36,701 bases of DNA from Rhodoplanes serenus (GTDB lineage: Bacteria; Pseudomonadota; Alphaproteobacteria; Rhizobiales; Xanthobacteraceae). The stretch is taken from the NCBI GenBank assembly GCA_945893145.1, contig CAMDDZ010000055.1, forward strand, positions 1 through 36,701, given 5' to 3'. The translations under genes were made by a program, and so were the position numbers. Positions 33,825 to 36,701 of this stretch are shown here, in pieces (the stretch's first letter is position 1; each line of letters starts with the position of its first letter). Under the pieces are notes generated by a model that had not been told where the DNA came from, made no database searches, and was given only the letters and a program-made list of their open reading frames with translations.

Positions 33825-34793
33825 TCACTCGGTTTTTTGAATGTTCGCCGCCTTGGCGACGTTGTCCCACTTCTTGATCTCAGCCTTGATGAAGGCGGCA
33901 AATTCCGCGGGCTTGCTGCCGACCGGATCGGCGCCCTCGGCTGCCATGCGCCGCTTGAATTCATCGGAGGTCATCATCCGGGCCGCTTCGGCCTGAATGC
34001 GATCGACGATCGGCGCCGGCGTGCCGGCCGGGGCGAACAGGCCGAACCAGTTCAGCACCTCGAAGCCGGGTAGGCCGGCTTCGGCCATTGTCGGCACGTC
34101 CGGCAATGCCGCCACGCGTTGGGACGAGGTCACCGCAATCGCCCGCAACTGGCCTCCGGCCACCTGCGCGCGAGCGGATGCCACGTTCGAGATCATCGAG
34201 TTCACGTGGCCGGCGAGCAAATCCTGCATGGCGGGGCCGACGCCTTTGTACGGCACGTGCACCACGTTGATGCCCGCCATGTGCTTGAGCAGTTCCATCG
34301 TGAGATGGAGGTTGCTGCCGACGCCGGCGGACGCATAGGTCAACTGCCCCGGCTTCGCCTTCGCGGCGGCGATGAATTCGCCGAGCGAACGGAACGGTTG
34401 CGACGGATGCACCACCAGCGCGTTTGGCACCGAGGTCATTTGCGTGACCGGCACGAGGTCGCGCTCGACGTCGTAGGGCAGCTTGGCGTGCACGACGTGG
34501 TTGAGCGTGATGGTCGCGGCGCCGAGCAGCAGCGTGTAGCCGTCGCCCGGCGAGCGAGTCACGGCTTCGATGCCGATGATGTTACCGGCGCCGGGCTTAT
34601 TCTCCACGAAGAATTGCTGTCCCAACTCCTTGCTGAGGTGCTGCGCCAGCATTCTGGCGGTGGTGTCGGCGGCGCCGCCCGGCGCTGTCGGGACCACGAT
34701 GCGCACCGGGCGCGACGGATAGTCCGATTGTGCCGAGGCCGTATTCGTCAGCAGCAGGAATCCGGCAAGCGCTGACAGCATGACGCGATGCAT
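33825..34793 (-). CDS. Bug/TctC-family periplasmic solute receptor 6
   Basis: A 322-residue receptor with signal peptide MHRVMLSALAGFLLLTNTAS ending near ASA|Q, then SDYPSRPVRIVVPTAPGGAA with the Asp in PGGAADTTARM. Other strings are FVENKPGAGNIIG, LPYDVERDLVPV, SAGVGSNLHLTMELL and VPYKGVGPAMQDLLAGHVNS. Its LPYD is followed by VERD where the five tandem receptors have P-x-x-D. ATG at 34793 follows GGAGGG; a longer frame upstream adds charged residues before the signal peptide. It stands at the end of the catabolic genes, so its ligand may be the pathway substrate. Confidence 0.95.
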   Translation of the reverse strand: MHRVMLSALAGFLLLTNTASAQSDYPSRPVRIVVPTAPGGAADTTARMLAQHLSKELGQQFFVENKPGAGNIIGIEAVTRSPGDGYTLLLGAATITLNHVVHAKLPYDVERDLVPVTQMTSVPNALVVHPSQPFRSLGEFIAAAKAKPGQLTYASAGVGSNLHLTMELLKHMAGINVVHVPYKGVGPAMQDLLAGHVNSMISNVASARAQVAGGQLRAIAVTSSQRVAALPDVPTMAEAGLPGFEVLNWFGLFAPAGTPAPIVDRIQAEAARMMTSDEFKRRMAAEGADPVGSKPAEFAAFIKAEIKKWDNVAKAANIQKTE

Positions 34794-34863
34794 CGAACCC
34801 TCCGGTGTCCGCCGATGGGCGCAACGTTGGCCGCCAGGATGGCTGCGAGTCAATGCGGCGCAG

Positions 34864-36417
34864 TTACTGCGCGCCGCCGCCGATGACCGAGATCACAGTG
34901 GTTTGGGGAAGGTTTTTGGCCGAGGTGTGCAGCGCGAGCAGCTGCTTGACCAGCTCCAGCACCTGCAAGGTGCGGCCCGCCCGCGCCTTGTCGACGGGGA
35001 CCGCGTAGAGCTTGCCATCGTACCAGACGGTGAGATGGGCGCCTGGGGCAACTTCCGGGTCCAGCACAAACAAGTTTTCGCAAGAATATTTGCGGGGATC
35101 GGTGTCGCGCCGTGCCAAGCGCAACAGATCGTCTTTTTCTTCTCTGAGGCCGCCATTCGCGCGGGAGTCGCATTCAGAGGCGGGGAATGAGCCGAGATAG
35201 AACGGATTTTTAAATTGAATCATCCGCGCGGTCCCGGACTCAGGATAGAGCTGCTGTCGAACAATCTCGCCGAGATAGTAGAGGATGCCCTCGACCGACC
35301 GGGTCTGAAACCTGAACGTGACGTGGCGGTTGCGGAAGCGTTCGACCGGAAAGTTCTCTTCAGGGTATCTGGCCTCCGCATGCAAATCCTGCAAGCGAGT
35401 GAGCAACGCTTCGGAGAGCTTGATGCCCGGTGAGCCCGCCGTGCTCTCGTCGCCGCGTTGTGCCGGAGTGCAAGCCGGCGCGGTGGTGGCCGGGCGAGCC
35501 GCGCGGGCCTCGACAGGGCGGGCCGGGGCTGGCCGACTCGCCCGCAGGTGTCCGCAGAAAATTTCATCCGGGACCTTGCCAAGCCAGCTCGGCCTCTGAT
35601 GGCCCGCCAGCGCGAAACAAGTCCGAAACTTGATGCCTTTCTTTGATAGACGATAGCCTTTGGGGTCAGTCTGAACATCCAGGCCGGCCGTCGAGGCCTT
35701 GGTCATGGCATCGACCATCGCTGCTGAGTCACGGGCGTTCATCGGCTGGTGGCTCGCCGTGATGACCGGGCCATAGGGCGTGGAATCGCTGATCCGCTCG
35801 GTGGTCAGACCAGACGCCAGCAGATAGTCCGCGAAGGCCTGGAACTGCTTGAATTGCAGTTCGTTCTGCACCGAGTTGATAAAGGTGAACCGCTCGCAGG
35901 TCGGGCTGTCGGTTGCGACCAGCTCGACCTGTTGAATGAACAGATCGTACAGCAGCTCTCTCGGGAAGCCCTGCTGCGTATAGTAGTCGATCTCCTGCGT
36001 CGAAAGCGGCGTGAGAATGCCTTGATAGAACTCCTGCGTGTCGAGCACAGGGACCGTGAACGTTGGGCCGCCGCTTAGGCTGGCAGTGGCGTTGCCTGTG
36101 CCGCTGAGGATACGGCCGATAACCGTGTTGGCGACCTGCGAGACCACCGGTATCTGGTTCTGGTAGGTGGTGCCAGCATTGATGCTGCCGCTGGCGCTCG
36201 CAGTGCCGGTGATCGCCTGCACGCTGGTGAATTGCATCGGGCGCCGCAGGCTGGCGCGCACGACGTTCAGCAGCAGAGCTTGCTGCGTCGCCTGTTCGGC
36301 CTGCAGGTTGTATTCGACGGCGCGGCTGGAAAACTGATCGACCACCGCGCAACCGCCAAGGGCGAGAGCAGCGATTAAAACGCCGACAAACGTTACCGGA
36401 CTACGCCGATACGCCAC
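34864..36417 (-). CDS. Large lipoprotein of unknown function
   Basis: A 517-residue protein with a lipoprotein signal (hydrophobic VTFVGVLIAALALGGC, lipid-modified Cys at about 23). A first domain (about 25-245) opens with ATQQALLLNVVRASLRRPMQ and includes a Gly/Ser/Thr-rich stretch near 65-105; a Pro/Ala-rich linker (about 270-305) leads to a second domain with YPEENFPVERFRNRHVTFRF and a C-terminal helix. GTG at 36417 has GGGGG just upstream; GTG at 36429 is the alternative. Position of the Cys predicts a membrane-anchored periplasmic or surface protein. I know similar hypothetical proteins in Hyphomicrobiales but no function. Confidence 0.85.
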   Translation of the reverse strand: MAYRRSPVTFVGVLIAALALGGCAVVDQFSSRAVEYNLQAEQATQQALLLNVVRASLRRPMQFTSVQAITGTASASGSINAGTTYQNQIPVVSQVANTVIGRILSGTGNATASLSGGPTFTVPVLDTQEFYQGILTPLSTQEIDYYTQQGFPRELLYDLFIQQVELVATDSPTCERFTFINSVQNELQFKQFQAFADYLLASGLTTERISDSTPYGPVITASHQPMNARDSAAMVDAMTKASTAGLDVQTDPKGYRLSKKGIKFRTCFALAGHQRPSWLGKVPDEIFCGHLRASRPAPARPVEARAARPATTAPACTPAQRGDESTAGSPGIKLSEALLTRLQDLHAEARYPEENFPVERFRNRHVTFRFQTRSVEGILYYLGEIVRQQLYPESGTARMIQFKNPFYLGSFPASECDSRANGGLREEKDDLLRLARRDTDPRKYSCENLFVLDPEVAPGAHLTVWYDGKLYAVPVDKARAGRTLQVLELVKQLLALHTSAKNLPQTTVISVIGGGAQ

Positions 36418-36438
36418 ACATGCCCCCACAACTCAACA

Positions 36439-36466
36439 ACGCTACGTCTCACACGACGCTACGTCT
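36439..36466. repeat. Tandem 11-bp direct repeat upstream of the lipoprotein gene
   Basis: ACGCTACGTCT occurs at 36439-36449 and again at 36456-36466, a 17-bp period, just before the lipoprotein start. On the minus strand a TATGCT box (36480-36485) lies upstream, so the repeats would be in the 5' leader or overlap the transcription start, a place suited to an operator. Confidence 0.5.
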
Positions 36467-36553
36467 TAGATCGACGGCGAGCATAAGCGCCGCATGACGA
36501 TGCGCGAAACTTTGCACGCACGTGCGCGCTGTACGCCCTGTGGAAGATGTGGA

Positions 36554-36697
36554 TATACCCCGTTCACGTCACAACCCGAAAATCCTTTGGATTGATGATG
36601 CGGAAGTTGTCGGTGACCGAATCGCGGAATCGCGGCCAATTCCGGGGAACTCTTTCACGCAGGAACCCAAGCGTCGCATCGGCGAATTGGGCGCAAG
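36554..36697. repeat. 144-bp terminal inverted repeat, right copy (IS end)
   Basis: Exact reverse complement of 1-144, followed by four more bases of the same element. The junction with chromosomal DNA is at the shared TATA at 36554, just after GTGGA. The chromosomal side is the promoter region of the lipoprotein gene, about 125 bp from its start, so the insertion may have separated that gene from upstream signals. Confidence 0.9.
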
Positions 36698-36701
36698 TCG
36701 C
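36564..36701 (-). CDS. C-terminal fragment of an IS630-type transposase (partial, second copy)
   Basis: Same frame as at the left end, entering from the right edge with two further codons (Ala-Thr), 45 residues in all, identical over the shared part, stop at 36564-36566. The two copies face each other, their 3' ends pointing into the window. Confidence 0.6.
   Translation of the reverse strand, partial: ATCAQFADATLGFLRERVPRNWPRFRDSVTDNFRIINPKDFRVVT

Noticed and set aside
33821..33838. Terminator CCGA-loop-TCGG followed by TTTTTT between converging genes
   Set aside because: The stem is only 4 bp and the T run is coding sequence of the receptor gene on the other strand. Too weak to call.

Overview
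The window is GC-rich DNA that reads as chromosome of an alphaproteobacterium, most likely order Hyphomicrobiales (Bradyrhizobium / Rhodopseudomonas / Xanthobacteraceae-like). The evidence is the rplU-rpmA-acetyltransferase-obgE neighbourhood, an L21 with a long Lys/Ala-rich tail, a family of orphan Bug-type solute receptors, and a large palindromic REP-like element of a type common in Bradyrhizobium relatives. The genus is inference.

Both ends of the window (1-144 and 36554-36697) carry the same 144 bp in inverted orientation. It encodes the C-terminus of what looks like an IS630-type transposase and abuts a TA dinucleotide on both sides. The left copy cuts off the 3' end of a class III alcohol dehydrogenase gene (frmA-like). 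The sequence therefore probably stops inside two copies of one multicopy insertion sequence.

Region 1 (0.1-8 kb) is mostly housekeeping on the minus strand: rplU, rpmA, a GNAT acetyltransferase, a PaiB-like FMN protein, a cupin thiol dioxygenase followed by a four-domain rhodanese, obgE and the broken dehydrogenase, with an EamA-type exporter divergent from obgE. Region 2 (8.2-14 kb, plus strand) is a secreted lipocalin-like protein followed by five tandem Bug/TctC-type periplasmic receptors with no transporter membrane genes. Region 3 (14-16.2 kb) is a small integration site: tRNA-Ser(CGA), a small unknown gene, a tyrosine recombinase, and the C-terminal stub of a GntR/FCD regulator whose DNA-binding half is missing.

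Region 4 (16.2-21.5 kb, minus strand) is a complete branched-chain amino acid/amide/urea-type ABC transporter (livGFKHM order) ending in a free-standing allophanate-hydrolase C-terminal domain. An NtrC-like dyad lies upstream. A soluble PAS-HWE histidine kinase diverges from it.

Region 5 (22.9-34.8 kb) looks like a catabolic cluster for an aromatic or heteroaromatic carboxylate. It holds two amidohydrolase/decarboxylase-family proteins, a dienelactone-hydrolase-like enzyme, a flavin monooxygenase of the NtaA/SnaA/DszA type, a maleate-isomerase/racemase-like protein without the usual cysteines, a phthalate-dioxygenase-type Rieske oxygenase, a Rieske ferredoxin, an extradiol-dioxygenase-like VOC protein, an RraA-type aldolase, a ModA-like binding protein and a sixth Bug receptor. 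A plausible logic is uptake sensing, ring hydroxylation, extradiol cleavage and aldol cleavage to central metabolites; the substrate is not identifiable. Two proteins of unknown function stand out: a secreted 149-residue protein made of three 40-residue repeats with regularly spaced tryptophans, and a 517-residue lipoprotein at the right end.

Several promoters share a GCTA-type -10 region; three (8186, 8864, 29755) carry the same GGCTAGGCT string. No CRISPR array, rRNA or clear phage structural gene was seen.
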